A stretch of 37,445 bases of DNA from Anaerolineae bacterium (GCA_029907105.1 JARYMM010000036.1:1-37445), one strand, 5' to 3'. Shown: positions 8,181-14,781, counted from the stretch's first letter. Notes: generated by a model from the sequence alone, not told the origin. Program-made: numbers and translations.

Positions 8181-8454
8181 CATCACATCCGAATGGCTGA
8201 AACGATACATCCGCGAGCGGGGCGGCGTGGTCAACATCGCCACCCGCATGACGGCGGTGGATTGATGAATCGCCTATGAGACCCCATCAGGTCTGATGGG
8301 CAAGCCAGAAAACGAAGAGGAGTTCATCCCCTTCCAGGCCGACGACATCCAGGTCTACCTGGCCAGGGAGATCTGGGATAAGCTGGAACCGGGGACGAAG
8401 CGCCTGCGCTTCGCCATCGGCGGCTATGGGCGATTCACCCTGGAATTCGAGTGA
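8167..8454 (+). CDS. HesB-like selenoprotein with two consecutive UGA codons (Sec33-Sec34)
   Basis: A 95-codon reading frame interrupted only by TGATGA at 8263-8268. The first part is MRKASITSEWLKRYIRERGG and on to TAVD; after the two UGAs it continues IAYETPSGLMGKPENEEEF and on to DDIQVYLAREIWDKL and GGYGRFTLEFE. The LGKP-like and VY segments and overall size fit the small HesB/IscA-related family that includes known selenoproteins (TIGR01911, HesB-like selenoprotein); my recollection is that the UGA position corresponds to conserved Cys there. A hairpin with a GGUC loop, the same apical CAGGUCUG as in E. coli fdhF, starts 14 bases after the second UGA. The start codon lies inside the previous gene. 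Role is probably Fe-S or metal/arsenic binding. Alternative: pseudogene, unlikely given the SECIS. Confidence 0.82.
8283..8300 (+). promoter_or_regulatory. Bacterial SECIS element (GGUC loop)
   Basis: A perfect 7-bp stem, CCCATCA (8283-8289) with TGATGGG (8294-8300), around the tetraloop GGTC (8290-8293). The loop begins 21 bases after the second UGA and 24 after the first. The apical octamer CAGGTCTG equals that of the E. coli fdhF SECIS, the SelB-binding site. No bulged U is evident in the stem, unlike fdhF. Confidence 0.82.
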
Positions 8455-8469
8455 AAAAGGAGAAGAGCC

Positions 8470-9783
8470 ATGTCCGCGCTACGAACTGCTCAAACCGACG
8501 ATGCTGCCCGGCGGACGCTGCGGCTATTGGAAGGATTGTTCACGGGCGACGCGGCTCGCACAGTCGCCGTCCGCCTGTGGGATGGCACCCAATGGCCTGA
8601 CGACGCGCCGCGCCCGGCCACCATCGCGCTCAAACATCCCGGCGCACTGCGCGCGATGTTCCTGCCGGCCAACGAAGTGAACCTGGCCGAGGCTTACCTC
8701 TACGACGACTTCGATATCGAAGGCGATATCGAGGCCATCTTCGACCTTGCCGAAGCCCTGGCCGAGGAGGCCGAGATGGGCTGGGGGAAGAAGCTGCGCC
8801 TGGCGCGCGAGCTGTTGCGCTTGCCCGCCGGCCAGGGACGCCAGCCCGGCCGCCGCGGCCCGGCCCGGCTGAGAGGCCAGCGCCATTCAGTGGCGCGGGA
8901 CCGTCAGGCCATCGCCTACCATTACGATGTCTCCAATGACTTCTACGCCCTCTGGCTGGACCGGCGCATGGTCTACTCCTGCGCTTACTTCCAGAGGCCC
9001 GACGACGACCTGGATACGGCCCAGGAGCGCAAGCTGGACTACATCTGCCGCAAGCTGCGGCTGAAGCCCGGCCAGCGTCTGCTGGACGTGGGCTGCGGCT
9101 GGGGCGGGCTGGTGATCCACGCCGCCCACCATTACGGCGTGGAGGCCACGGGCATCACCCTCAGTCAGCCCCAGGCGGAGCTGGCCAACGAGCGCATCGC
9201 CGCCGCAGGGCTGGCCGACCGCTGCCGCGTGCTGGTGCGCGACTACCGCCAGGTGGACGAGCCCGGCGGCTACGATGCCCTGGTCAGCGTGGGCATGTTC
9301 GAGCACGTGGGCGAAGCGCTGCTACCCACCTATTTCGCCCAGGCCTGGCGGCTGCTCAAGCCTGGCGGGGTCTTCCTCAACCACGGCATCGCCCGGCGGG
9401 CCACCGATCGCCCCCGGCGCGGCCCCTCCTTCTCCGACACCTACGTCTTCCCCGATGGCGAGCTGGTGCCCATCAGCACCTCCCTGCGCCTGGCGGAGGC
9501 CACCGGCTTCGAGGTGCGGGATGTGGAAAGCCTGCGCGAGCACTACGCGCTGACCCTGCGGCACTGGGTGCGCCGGCTGGAAGCGCACCACAAGCAGGCC
9601 CTGCGCTTCGTGGACGAGCCCACCTACCGCGTCTGGCGGCTGTTCATGTCCGGTTCGGCGCATGGTTTCACCACCGGGCGGCTCAACGTCTACCAGGCGC
9701 TGCTGGTCAAGCCTGGCCCCGGTGGGCAGAGCGGCCAGCCGCTGACACGGGACGACTGGTACGCCGGTTCTGCCACACTATGA
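8470..9783 (+). CDS. Cyclopropane-fatty-acyl-phospholipid synthase family methyltransferase
   Basis: A 437-residue SAM-dependent methyltransferase of the CFA/mycolic acid synthase family. It has a divergent N-terminal domain of about 140 residues, then IAYHYDVSNDFYALWLD, the SAM-binding glycine motif LLDVGCGWGGL, GITLSQPQAELA, and VSVGMFEHVG, all standard for the family. It would add a methylene or methyl group from SAM to unsaturated membrane lipids. The start has AAAGGAGAAG just upstream. It is 15 bases after the selenoprotein gene and so probably in the arsenic operon. Arsenite methyltransferase ArsM is another SAM enzyme seen in such operons, but the motifs here are clearly CFA-type. Confidence 0.88.
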   Translation: MSALRTAQTDDAARRTLRLLEGLFTGDAARTVAVRLWDGTQWPDDAPRPATIALKHPGALRAMFLPANEVNLAEAYLYDDFDIEGDIEAIFDLAEALAEEAEMGWGKKLRLARELLRLPAGQGRQPGRRGPARLRGQRHSVARDRQAIAYHYDVSNDFYALWLDRRMVYSCAYFQRPDDDLDTAQERKLDYICRKLRLKPGQRLLDVGCGWGGLVIHAAHHYGVEATGITLSQPQAELANERIAAAGLADRCRVLVRDYRQVDEPGGYDALVSVGMFEHVGEALLPTYFAQAWRLLKPGGVFLNHGIARRATDRPRRGPSFSDTYVFPDGELVPISTSLRLAEATGFEVRDVESLREHYALTLRHWVRRLEAHHKQALRFVDEPTYRVWRLFMSGSAHGFTTGRLNVYQALLVKPGPGGQSGQPLTRDDWYAGSATL

Positions 9784-9815
9784 CATTCGTCATACTCCGC
9801 CCGACCCAAGTGGGC

Positions 9816-9852
9816 TATAATTCTGGCATTCATTTATTCGCCTATCCGAATA
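9816..9852 (+). promoter_or_regulatory. Promoter -10 and palindromic operator upstream of the ArsR-type gene
   Basis: A consensus TATAAT is at 9816-9821; no good -35 lies 16-18 bases before it. Fourteen bases downstream the palindrome TATTCG (9835-9840)/CGAATA (9847-9852), spaced by six bases, is the kind of inverted repeat bound by ArsR/SmtB repressors. It lies 25 bases before the start codon, suggesting autoregulation. Confidence 0.6.
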
Positions 9853-9877
9853 TATACAATACGGGATTACTCACCCC

Positions 9878-10228
9878 ATGCCTCTGCGCAAACCGCTGCA
9901 AGACGAACTGAACGCCTTCCACGCCGAAATCTGCGGCGCGCTGGCCGACACCCGCCGCATCGCCATCCTTTACGAACTGGCGGAAGGGCCCAAGGCCGTG
10001 GGCGAACTGGTCAGCGCCCTGGATGTTCCCCAGGCTACCGTCTCCCGCCACCTCAAGGTGCTGCGCGAGCGGCAGATGGTGACCGCACAGCGGGACGGCG
10101 CTCACGTCATCTATGCGCTGGCCGATGAGCGCATCATCGCCGCGTTGGACCTGCTGCGGGAGGTCATGCGGGACATCCTGAGCCGGCGTGCGGCGCTGGC
10201 CCAGGCCATGACCCTGGAGGCATCGTGA
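9878..10228 (+). CDS. ArsR/SmtB-family transcriptional regulator
   Basis: A 116-residue winged-helix protein: ADTRRIAILYELAEGPKAVG, recognition helix VPQATVSRHLKVLRERQMV, and the wing TAQRDGAHVIYALA. ArsR-type repressors release DNA on metal or thiol modification. The classic arsenic site ELCVCDL is absent (the equivalent reads VGELVSALDV) and the only cysteine is C19, so neither the ArsR As(III) site nor the two-cysteine SqrR/BigR switch is present. Its own palindrome lies just upstream. The gene leads into ferredoxin and sulfur-carrier genes and lies just after the arsenic operon; which it controls is unclear. Confidence 0.88.
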   Translation: MPLRKPLQDELNAFHAEICGALADTRRIAILYELAEGPKAVGELVSALDVPQATVSRHLKVLRERQMVTAQRDGAHVIYALADERIIAALDLLREVMRDILSRRAALAQAMTLEAS

Positions 10229-10231
10229 GCT

Positions 10232-10459
10232 GTGCCCGCATCCGCCACCGGTAAGCCCATTCCACGCATTGACGAGGAATTGTGTCTGGCCTGTCGCCGC
10301 TGTCCGGTGATCGCCGCCTGTCGTGGCCGGGCCGTGGTGCGTTTGGAGCGCGACGAGCCGCCATTCATTGACGCCGCAAGCTGCGACGGCTGCTACGCCT
10401 GCATCCCCGCCTGTCCCTACGGGGCTGTGGTGCCTGGCGGGACCACCGGCGGGGGCTGA
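10232..10459 (+). CDS. Small ferredoxin-like [4Fe-4S] protein
   Basis: A 75-residue protein with two cysteine clusters. The second, CDGCYACIPACPYGAV, is a standard [4Fe-4S] motif; the first, CLACRRCPVIAAC, has longer spacing before the last cysteine and may bind an altered cluster. The GTG start three bases after the regulator's stop has GGAGG twelve bases before it, implying co-transcription with the ArsR-type gene. It likely carries electrons for the DsrE/TusA/DsrMK-like genes that follow. The frame remains open after its TGA into the next gene, probably by chance. Confidence 0.8.
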   Translation: MPASATGKPIPRIDEELCLACRRCPVIAACRGRAVVRLERDEPPFIDAASCDGCYACIPACPYGAVVPGGTTGGG

Positions 10460-10570
10460 ACCGCCCCGCCGGCCGCGCACTGTCGTGTTCAACAAGGAAA
10501 CCGCAAGCCTTCGGTTTCAGGAGACCAAACAAACATTGCTCTGATCAAATCACCAAGGAGGAAAACACAA

Positions 10571-11047
10571 ATGAACGAAGCCAAGAAGTGCTCCATCGTC
10601 GTCTTCAGCGGCGACATGGACAAACAATTCGCCGCCTTCATCATCGCCACCACCGCTGCCGCCATGGGCATGGAGACCAGCATGTTTTTCACCTTCTGGG
10701 GGCTGCAAGCCCTGAAGAAAAAGGGCCTCAAGACCGGCAAAGGCTTCTTCGGACGCATGCTCGGCTTCATGTTCAAGGACATCGAGGGTGTCGGCCCCAG
10801 CAAGATGAACTTCGGCGGCATTGGACGCTGGATGTTCAAGAAGATGATGAAGGATAAAGGCGTCACGTCTCTGGTCGAACTGCGGCAGACGGCCATTGAC
10901 CTCGGTGTTAAGCTGCAGCCGTGCCAGATGAGCATGGAAGTGATGGAGATCACCAAAGAGGACCTGATAGACGAAGCGGCTGATCCCGTCGGTGCAGCCG
11001 CCTACGTGCTCGACGCCCAGCAGGCTGACATCACCCTCTTCATCTAA
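10571..11047 (+). CDS. DsrE/DsrF/DrsH-like sulfur carrier protein (DsrE2 type)
   Basis: A 158-residue protein with the DsrE-like fold signatures CSIVVFSGDMDK, a hydrophobic helix AFIIATTAAAMGMETSMFF, FTFWGLQAL, and the conserved cysteine C118 in QPCQMSMEVM. DsrE2-type proteins occur with TusA and rhodanese and bind persulfide sulfur. It ends in ITLFI, as does a paralogue at 28833. The ATG follows AAGGAGGAAAAC. It is directly followed by a TusA-like gene, the classic pairing. Role: cytoplasmic or membrane-associated sulfur relay, inferred from family and context. Confidence 0.88.
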   Translation: MNEAKKCSIVVFSGDMDKQFAAFIIATTAAAMGMETSMFFTFWGLQALKKKGLKTGKGFFGRMLGFMFKDIEGVGPSKMNFGGIGRWMFKKMMKDKGVTSLVELRQTAIDLGVKLQPCQMSMEVMEITKEDLIDEAADPVGAAAYVLDAQQADITLFI

Positions 11048-11085
11048 TCCGGGTTGCTGCTCCGGAAACAAAACAGGAGGATAAA

Positions 11086-11325
11086 ATGGCTGAAATCACT
11101 CCCAACAAAGTCCTGGATGCCCGCGGGCTACAGTGCCCGATGCCCGTGGTCAAGACCAGCCAGGAGATCAAGACCATCGGTGTAGGCGAGGTCTTGCAAG
11201 TGCTGGCCACCGATCCCGGCTCCATGGCCGACATCACCGCCTGGTGCAAGAGCACCGGCAACGAACTGTTGAACATGGAAAAAGGTGGCGGGGTCTTCAC
11301 CTTCTACATCAAGCGCGTAAGGTAG
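11086..11325 (+). CDS. TusA-family sulfur carrier
   Basis: A 79-residue two-layer fold protein with the defining DARGLQCPMPVVKT motif, persulfide-bearing cysteine C17 and prolines 18 and 20. The central LQVLATDPGSMADITAWCKSTGN is standard. It is preceded by CAGGAGGATAAA. Together with the DsrE2-like gene 38 bases upstream it forms the TusA-DsrE sulfur-transfer pair seen in sulfur oxidisers and many anaerobes. Whether it serves sulfur energy metabolism or tRNA/cofactor thiolation is not decided by sequence; the DsrM/DsrK-like genes next door favour the former. Confidence 0.92.
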   Translation: MAEITPNKVLDARGLQCPMPVVKTSQEIKTIGVGEVLQVLATDPGSMADITAWCKSTGNELLNMEKGGGVFTFYIKRVR

Positions 11326-11348
11326 GGGGCAGGTCTCAGACCTGCCCC
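11326..11348 (+). other. Intergenic hairpin
   Basis: Perfect 10-bp arms GGGGCAGGTC and GACCTGCCCC around TCA, immediately before the ribosome site AGGAGG of the cytochrome b gene. No U-tract. It may tune expression between tusA-like and dsrM-like genes, or be one of the dispersed palindromes of this genome. Confidence 0.7.
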
Positions 11349-11361
11349 AGGAGGCTGGTCT

Positions 11362-12075
11362 ATGAGGACGGTTGCTTTTCTCTTTTACTACATCACCCCT
11401 TACATCGCCGTCATCGTGTTCCTTGGCGGCATTGGCTATCAACTCTCCCGCTGGCGGCAGAAGAGGCCCGTTCCCGCCAATCTGTCTCTGTTTCCCCGGC
11501 CGCAGGGTCGCCTGGGCAGGCTGATGGACACATTGGTGGACATGTTCACCCTGAAGGGGCTCTTCCGTGTGAACAGGCCGTTGTGGGTGGGCGGGTTCAT
11601 CATGCACCTCGGCCTGCTCTTGCTGCTGCTGGGGCACGTCCGGGCCTTCACCGATTACTACTTCCTCTGGGATCTGTTGCAGTGGGGGGAGGAACAGCAG
11701 CACCAGTTCTCCGCCGTGGCTGGCTCCATCGCCGGGTTGCTCTTCATGTTTCCCCTCTTCTATCTGCTGGCCCGTCGTTTCAGTGGCGCCGTCAAATGGC
11801 TTTCCAGCCCTGAAGACTATCTCGTCCTGGGGCTGCTGATCGCCATCGCTATCACCGGGAACCACATGCGTTTCGTGCTCGATCCGGACACGCACGAGAT
11901 ACGCCAATTCCTGCAAGGGCTGTTCCGCTTCCGCTGGCAGCCGGCCCCTGTCAGCGCCGGCATATCTTTCGTCTACCACTTTGCCTTTGTGCAACTCCTG
12001 ATGGTCTACTTCCCCTTCAGCAAGCTGATGCACACCATCGGCAGTGTGTTCTCCAAGATGGTCGCCAAAAGCTAA
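11362..12075 (+). CDS. DsrM/NarI-like membrane cytochrome b subunit
   Basis: A 237-residue integral membrane protein with five or six hydrophobic segments. Histidines such as MHLGLLLLLLGHVRAF, GNHMRF and YHFAFVQLLMVYFPF match the nitrate reductase gamma/DsrM/HdrE type of diheme cytochrome b, which takes electrons from the quinone pool. The start is preceded by AGGAGG. The next gene encodes its expected partner, a DsrK/HdrD-like Fe-S protein. Together they resemble the DsrMK core that exchanges electrons between menaquinone and a cytoplasmic disulfide or trisulfide. No DsrAB sulfite reductase, DsrC or DsrJOP is in the window. Confidence 0.85.
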   Translation: MRTVAFLFYYITPYIAVIVFLGGIGYQLSRWRQKRPVPANLSLFPRPQGRLGRLMDTLVDMFTLKGLFRVNRPLWVGGFIMHLGLLLLLLGHVRAFTDYYFLWDLLQWGEEQQHQFSAVAGSIAGLLFMFPLFYLLARRFSGAVKWLSSPEDYLVLGLLIAIAITGNHMRFVLDPDTHEIRQFLQGLFRFRWQPAPVSAGISFVYHFAFVQLLMVYFPFSKLMHTIGSVFSKMVAKS

Positions 12076-12085
12076 GGAGGCTGTG

Positions 12086-13333
12086 ATGCTGACACGATTC
12101 GTGGATACCATTCGCCAGCGTTTCAGCAGGCCACTGCAATACTACCAGGATATCTGTGTGCGCTGCGGGGCCTGCATTGATGCCTGTCACTTCTACGTCG
12201 TTTCCGGGGACCCGGCCCACATCCCGGCCTACCGCATGACGCTGGCCAAGAAGGTCATGCAAGGCAGGGTGTCCGACGGCAACCGGTTGCACAACTGGTA
12301 TCGTGAGGCCTGGGGACAGGAAAGCCGCACGGCGGCGGAATTGGAGCGGGCCATGTGGGAATGCACCGGCTGCCGTCGCTGTGCCGTCTTCTGCCCCTTC
12401 GCCCTGGACACGGCCCTCCTGGTCAGCGCAGGGCGCTACTCCCTGCTGCAAGAGGGGATCGGACCGCAGATGATCGCCGAAATCGGCAACGCCGAGGTAA
12501 GCAAAGGCGAGATCATCGAGATGATCCAGGAGTTCTACGTGGATCAGACGAAGGAACTGGAGGCGCGGCTGCAGAAGGAATTTGCCCCTGACCTGCGCAT
12601 TCCGGTGGAGAAAGAGGGCGCACGTGTGCTGTACGTGCCGCTGGTGGGCGAACACGCCATCGTGCCCCTGGCCAAGGTCTTCCACGCTGCCCAGGAGGAC
12701 TGGACTCTGAGCCTGTTCACAGCGACCAACCATTCCTTTTTCGTGGGCGACATGGATAAGGCCAGGCAAGCTGCCCACTGGATCGTGCAGGAAGCGCGTC
12801 GCCTGGGCGTGAAGGCCATCGCCTATCCGGAGTGCGGCCACGCCACCCGCACGCTGCTCAGCTTCTTCGAAAGCTGGTTCGGCGATGAAATCGCCGGCAT
12901 CGAGCGGATCAGCGTTGTGCAACTGGTCGCCTCTTACCTGGCTGAGGGCAGGATACGGGTCAAATCTGGCACCTTCGATGTGCCCCTGACCTACCACGAC
13001 CCCTGCAACCTGGGGCGGAACAGCGGCATCTTCGAGGAGCCGCGTGCCCTCCTGCGGGCAGTGGCCACAGACTTTCGCGAGCTCACCCCCAATCGAGAGC
13101 TGAACTGGTGTTGCGGCGGGGGCGGCGGATTGATCGCCGCGCCGGAGATGAAGGAAATACGCATGAAGGCTGGGCGGCCCAAGGCCGAACAGATTCGCCA
13201 GACGGGTGCTCAATGGGTGGTGACCACTTGTGAAAACTGCAAGACCCAACTGGGCGACCTGAACGAGCACTACGGGCTGGGCATCGAGATCAAGGGGCTC
13301 GTTGACCTCGTGGCCGAGGCGTTGGCCCTGTGA
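12086..13333 (+). CDS. DsrK/HdrD-like Fe-S protein with CCG domain
   Basis: A 415-residue cytoplasmic protein. Two [4Fe-4S] motifs are at C24-C27-C30-C34 (CVRCGACIDAC) and C93-C96-C99-C103. A C-terminal CCG domain reads C307, C342-C343 (NWCCGGGGG) and C382-x2-C385 (TTCENC), the motif that binds the special [4Fe-4S] cluster cleaving disulfides in heterodisulfide reductase HdrB/HdrD and DsrK. Only one complete CCG motif is present. The ATG at 12086 follows TAAGGAGGCTGTG; the frame is open upstream to 12044 but overlaps the cytochrome gene. Likely substrate is a protein or small-molecule disulfide/trisulfide, perhaps handed over by TusA/DsrE. Confidence 0.9.
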   Translation: MLTRFVDTIRQRFSRPLQYYQDICVRCGACIDACHFYVVSGDPAHIPAYRMTLAKKVMQGRVSDGNRLHNWYREAWGQESRTAAELERAMWECTGCRRCAVFCPFALDTALLVSAGRYSLLQEGIGPQMIAEIGNAEVSKGEIIEMIQEFYVDQTKELEARLQKEFAPDLRIPVEKEGARVLYVPLVGEHAIVPLAKVFHAAQEDWTLSLFTATNHSFFVGDMDKARQAAHWIVQEARRLGVKAIAYPECGHATRTLLSFFESWFGDEIAGIERISVVQLVASYLAEGRIRVKSGTFDVPLTYHDPCNLGRNSGIFEEPRALLRAVATDFRELTPNRELNWCCGGGGGLIAAPEMKEIRMKAGRPKAEQIRQTGAQWVVTTCENCKTQLGDLNEHYGLGIEIKGLVDLVAEALAL

Positions 13334-13363
13334 GCCGCGAGAGAGAAGCGGGGAGGAGCTAAG

Positions 13364-13693
13364 ATGGACAGCAGCGAGAAATTGTCTCAGCACCGAATCG
13401 AGGGTTGGGAAGAGCGTCTGATCAAGGATTACTACGACTATCGCTGGCACAAAACGCTGGAACCACTCTGCGAGTGGCTGCAGCGCTGGAAGAACGGTGC
13501 GCTCTCCCACGAGGAGATGGATCGCGTGATCGAAGAGACACACCAGCAAATCTGCGAGATGCGCAGCCTTTTCAGCCAACGGCAGGATCGCCTGGTGCTG
13601 CTGGTGCAATGGTTGGACCGCGAGTGGTTCGACACCTGGGTAAAGGAGCATGCCCCACCACCTGGGGCACGACTGATATCCCCGCCGCAATGA
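13364..13693 (+). CDS. Hypothetical protein at end of DsrMK-like operon
   Basis: A 109-residue charged, mostly helical protein: EGWEERLIKDYYDYRWHKTL, then RWKNGALSHEEMDRVIEETH, then RQDRLVLLVQWLDREWFDTWVK. No signal peptide, no membrane segment, and one cysteine (QQICEM). I recognise no family. It follows the DsrK-like gene by 30 bases behind GGGGAGGAGC, so it is probably the last gene of that operon. The helical heptad-like pattern suggests a small regulatory or assembly partner, but this is only a guess. Confidence 0.7.
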   Translation: MDSSEKLSQHRIEGWEERLIKDYYDYRWHKTLEPLCEWLQRWKNGALSHEEMDRVIEETHQQICEMRSLFSQRQDRLVLLVQWLDREWFDTWVKEHAPPPGARLISPPQ

Positions 13694-13783
13694 GCCCGGC
13701 ATCCCAGGAGCGGACGCGCCAGACCCTTCCGCTCTTGACTGCTTGCCCGTACCCGGCGACTCAGTAGACTCCGTAGATCCAAT

Positions 13784-13848
13784 TTTGCTCGGCCTGGATC
13801 GTCAGATCCAGGCCCAAGGCGGGGATCTGGCGATCCCCTCAGAGCAAA
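13784..13848 (+). repeat. Three-way-junction inverted repeat
   Basis: An outer stem TTTGCTC (13784-13790)/GAGCAAA (13842-13848) encloses two perfect hairpins: arms GGCCTGGATC (13791-13800) and GATCCAGGCC (13805-13814) around GTCA, and arms GGGGATC (13821-13827) and GATCCCC (13832-13838) around TGGC. The first hairpin shares its core GGATCGTCAGATCC with one at 23701-23724, so it looks like part of a dispersed repeat family. Confidence 0.8.
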
Positions 13849-13944
13849 TTTCCATCACTGAGACTGCCGTTGACTCCCGCTGGACATGACGGTTTGCTGC
13901 GAGCCATTGCCCCGATCGAAGCTCACCACCGAAGCAAACCGGGC

Positions 13945-13980
13945 GCAAACGGGGCTGGCTTTTGGGCCAACCCCGTTTGC
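13945..13980 (+). terminator. Strong hairpin, possible terminator of the DsrMK-like operon
   Basis: Arms GCAAACGGGG (13945-13954) and CCCCGTTTGC (13971-13980), plus an inner TGGC/GCCA pairing around a T-rich loop. Only TTATG follows, so intrinsic termination is uncertain. It lies between the 13364-13693 gene and the Rrf2 promoter. Confidence 0.5.
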
Positions 13981-13998
13981 TTATGAGCCAACGCCGAT

Positions 13999-14027
13999 TT
14001 GACAGGAATCCTCATCCAGACTATAAT
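13999..14027 (+). promoter_or_regulatory. Consensus sigma70-type promoter for the Rrf2 operon
   Basis: TTGACA (13999-14004) and TATAAT (14022-14027) with an exact 17-base spacer. The start codon is 53 bases after the -10. AT-rich sequence over the expected transcription start (GTGATTGGTGTTGTATCATT) is a plausible autoregulatory Rrf2 site, though only an imperfect dyad is visible. Confidence 0.85.
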
Positions 14028-14080
14028 GTGATTGGTGTTGTATCATTTATGCCGTTCCCGATCGAAGGAAAGGTAACCTT

Positions 14081-14521
14081 GTGACTCTCATCACCCGAAA
14101 GACCGATTACGCCACTCGGGTGCTACTGCATCTGGCCCTGTTGTCCCCTGGAGGCCAGGCAACGACGCAAGACATCGCCCACCGCCAGTTGATCCCTGAA
14201 CGGCTGATCCGCCACATCATCAGTCAATTGGCCAAAGCTCGCTTGCTGAGCACCAAACGGGGCAAAGGCGGAGGCGTGCAACTGGCCCGGCCTGCCGCCG
14301 AGATCAGCCTGCTGGATGTGGTGGAGGCCATGCAGGGGCCGCTTTCCCTCAACCTCTGCGTGGACGAGCCAGATTCCTGTGCGCTCGCAGCCGAGTGCCC
14401 CATGCACGAAGCCTGGGCGAGGACACAGGAAGAGCTGGCCAACTGGCTGCGCCAGGAGACCTTGGACAAGCTGACCCAACGCAGCGAGACACTGGCCGCG
14501 CTTCAGAGGGCGGCCGATTAA
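14081..14521 (+). CDS. Rrf2-family Fe-S transcriptional regulator (IscR/NsrR-like)
   Basis: A 146-residue winged-helix regulator. The N-terminus TRKTDYATRVLLHLAL, the recognition helix IPERLIRHIISQLAKARLL, and the wing TKRGKGGGVQLARP are standard. C93, C100 and C106 (CVDEPDSCALAAEC) match the cluster-binding cysteines of IscR/NsrR/RsrR, so it likely senses Fe-S status, NO or redox with a [2Fe-2S] or [4Fe-4S] cluster. The start is GTG after GAAAGGTAACC. It heads an operon of thiol-redox and ferritin-like genes under a consensus promoter, which points to control of oxidative or iron stress genes. Confidence 0.92.
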   Translation: MTLITRKTDYATRVLLHLALLSPGGQATTQDIAHRQLIPERLIRHIISQLAKARLLSTKRGKGGGVQLARPAAEISLLDVVEAMQGPLSLNLCVDEPDSCALAAECPMHEAWARTQEELANWLRQETLDKLTQRSETLAALQRAAD

Positions 14522-14529
14522 GGAGACCA

Positions 14530-14781
14530 ATGCACAAGGTGACATTTTACGGCCTGAGCACCTGTGGATGGTGCAGAAGGACCAAACGATTTCTCGATGC
14601 CCACGGCGTGGACTACGAATTGATCTACGTGGACTTGCTGACCGGCGCCGAACGCCAGCGGATCATGAACGAGGTCAGCCGTTGGAATCCCCGCCTGACC
14701 TTCCCCACCGTGGTCGTTGACGGCAAACTCACGGTCATCGGCTACAGCGAAGAGCGACTGCGGGAGGCGTTAGGCTTATGA
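14530..14781 (+). CDS. Glutaredoxin-like protein
   Basis: An 83-residue glutaredoxin/NrdH-type thioredoxin fold. The active site C12-GW-C15 follows FYGLST, and the cis-proline motif TFPTVVVDG and [11 protein letters not shown] are typical. It reduces disulfides in the cytoplasm. The ATG is preceded by AGGAGACC, eight bases after the Rrf2 stop. Its stop overlaps the next start (ATGA), tying it to the ferredoxin-thioredoxin-reductase-like protein, its probable reductant. That partnership is an inference from the overlap. Confidence 0.92.
   Translation: MHKVTFYGLSTCGWCRRTKRFLDAHGVDYELIYVDLLTGAERQRIMNEVSRWNPRLTFPTVVVDGKLTVIGYSEERLREALGL

Larger units (their letters stand above)
13694..14080 (+). 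other. Hairpin-rich intergenic region (387 bases, no gene)
   Basis: I see no plausible gene. It holds the GACTCAGTAGAC segment also seen before other hairpins, a branched structure at 13781-13850, paired segments GGTTTGCT/AGCAAACC flanking 13890-13940, a strong hairpin at 13945-13980, and a promoter for the Rrf2 gene at 13999-14027. Confidence 0.8.

Noticed and set aside
8263-8268. Reading the two UGAs as evidence of a pseudogene.
   Set aside because: The rest of the frame is intact and family-like on both sides, overlaps are operon-like, and a SECIS hairpin is correctly placed.
8296-8454. A separate 52-residue gene starting at the ATG inside the HesB-like frame.
   Set aside because: No ribosome site, and the sequence continues the HesB-like domain begun upstream of the UGAs.
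8470-9783. The methyltransferase after the arsenic genes as ArsM.
   Set aside because: Motifs are of the cyclopropane fatty acid synthase family; ArsM cysteines are not seen.
10460-10570. In-frame continuation from the ferredoxin TGA into the DsrE-like gene, as another possible Sec readthrough.
   Set aside because: No SECIS-like hairpin in the right place, the DsrE-like gene has its own ribosome site, and the linking peptide is not family-like.
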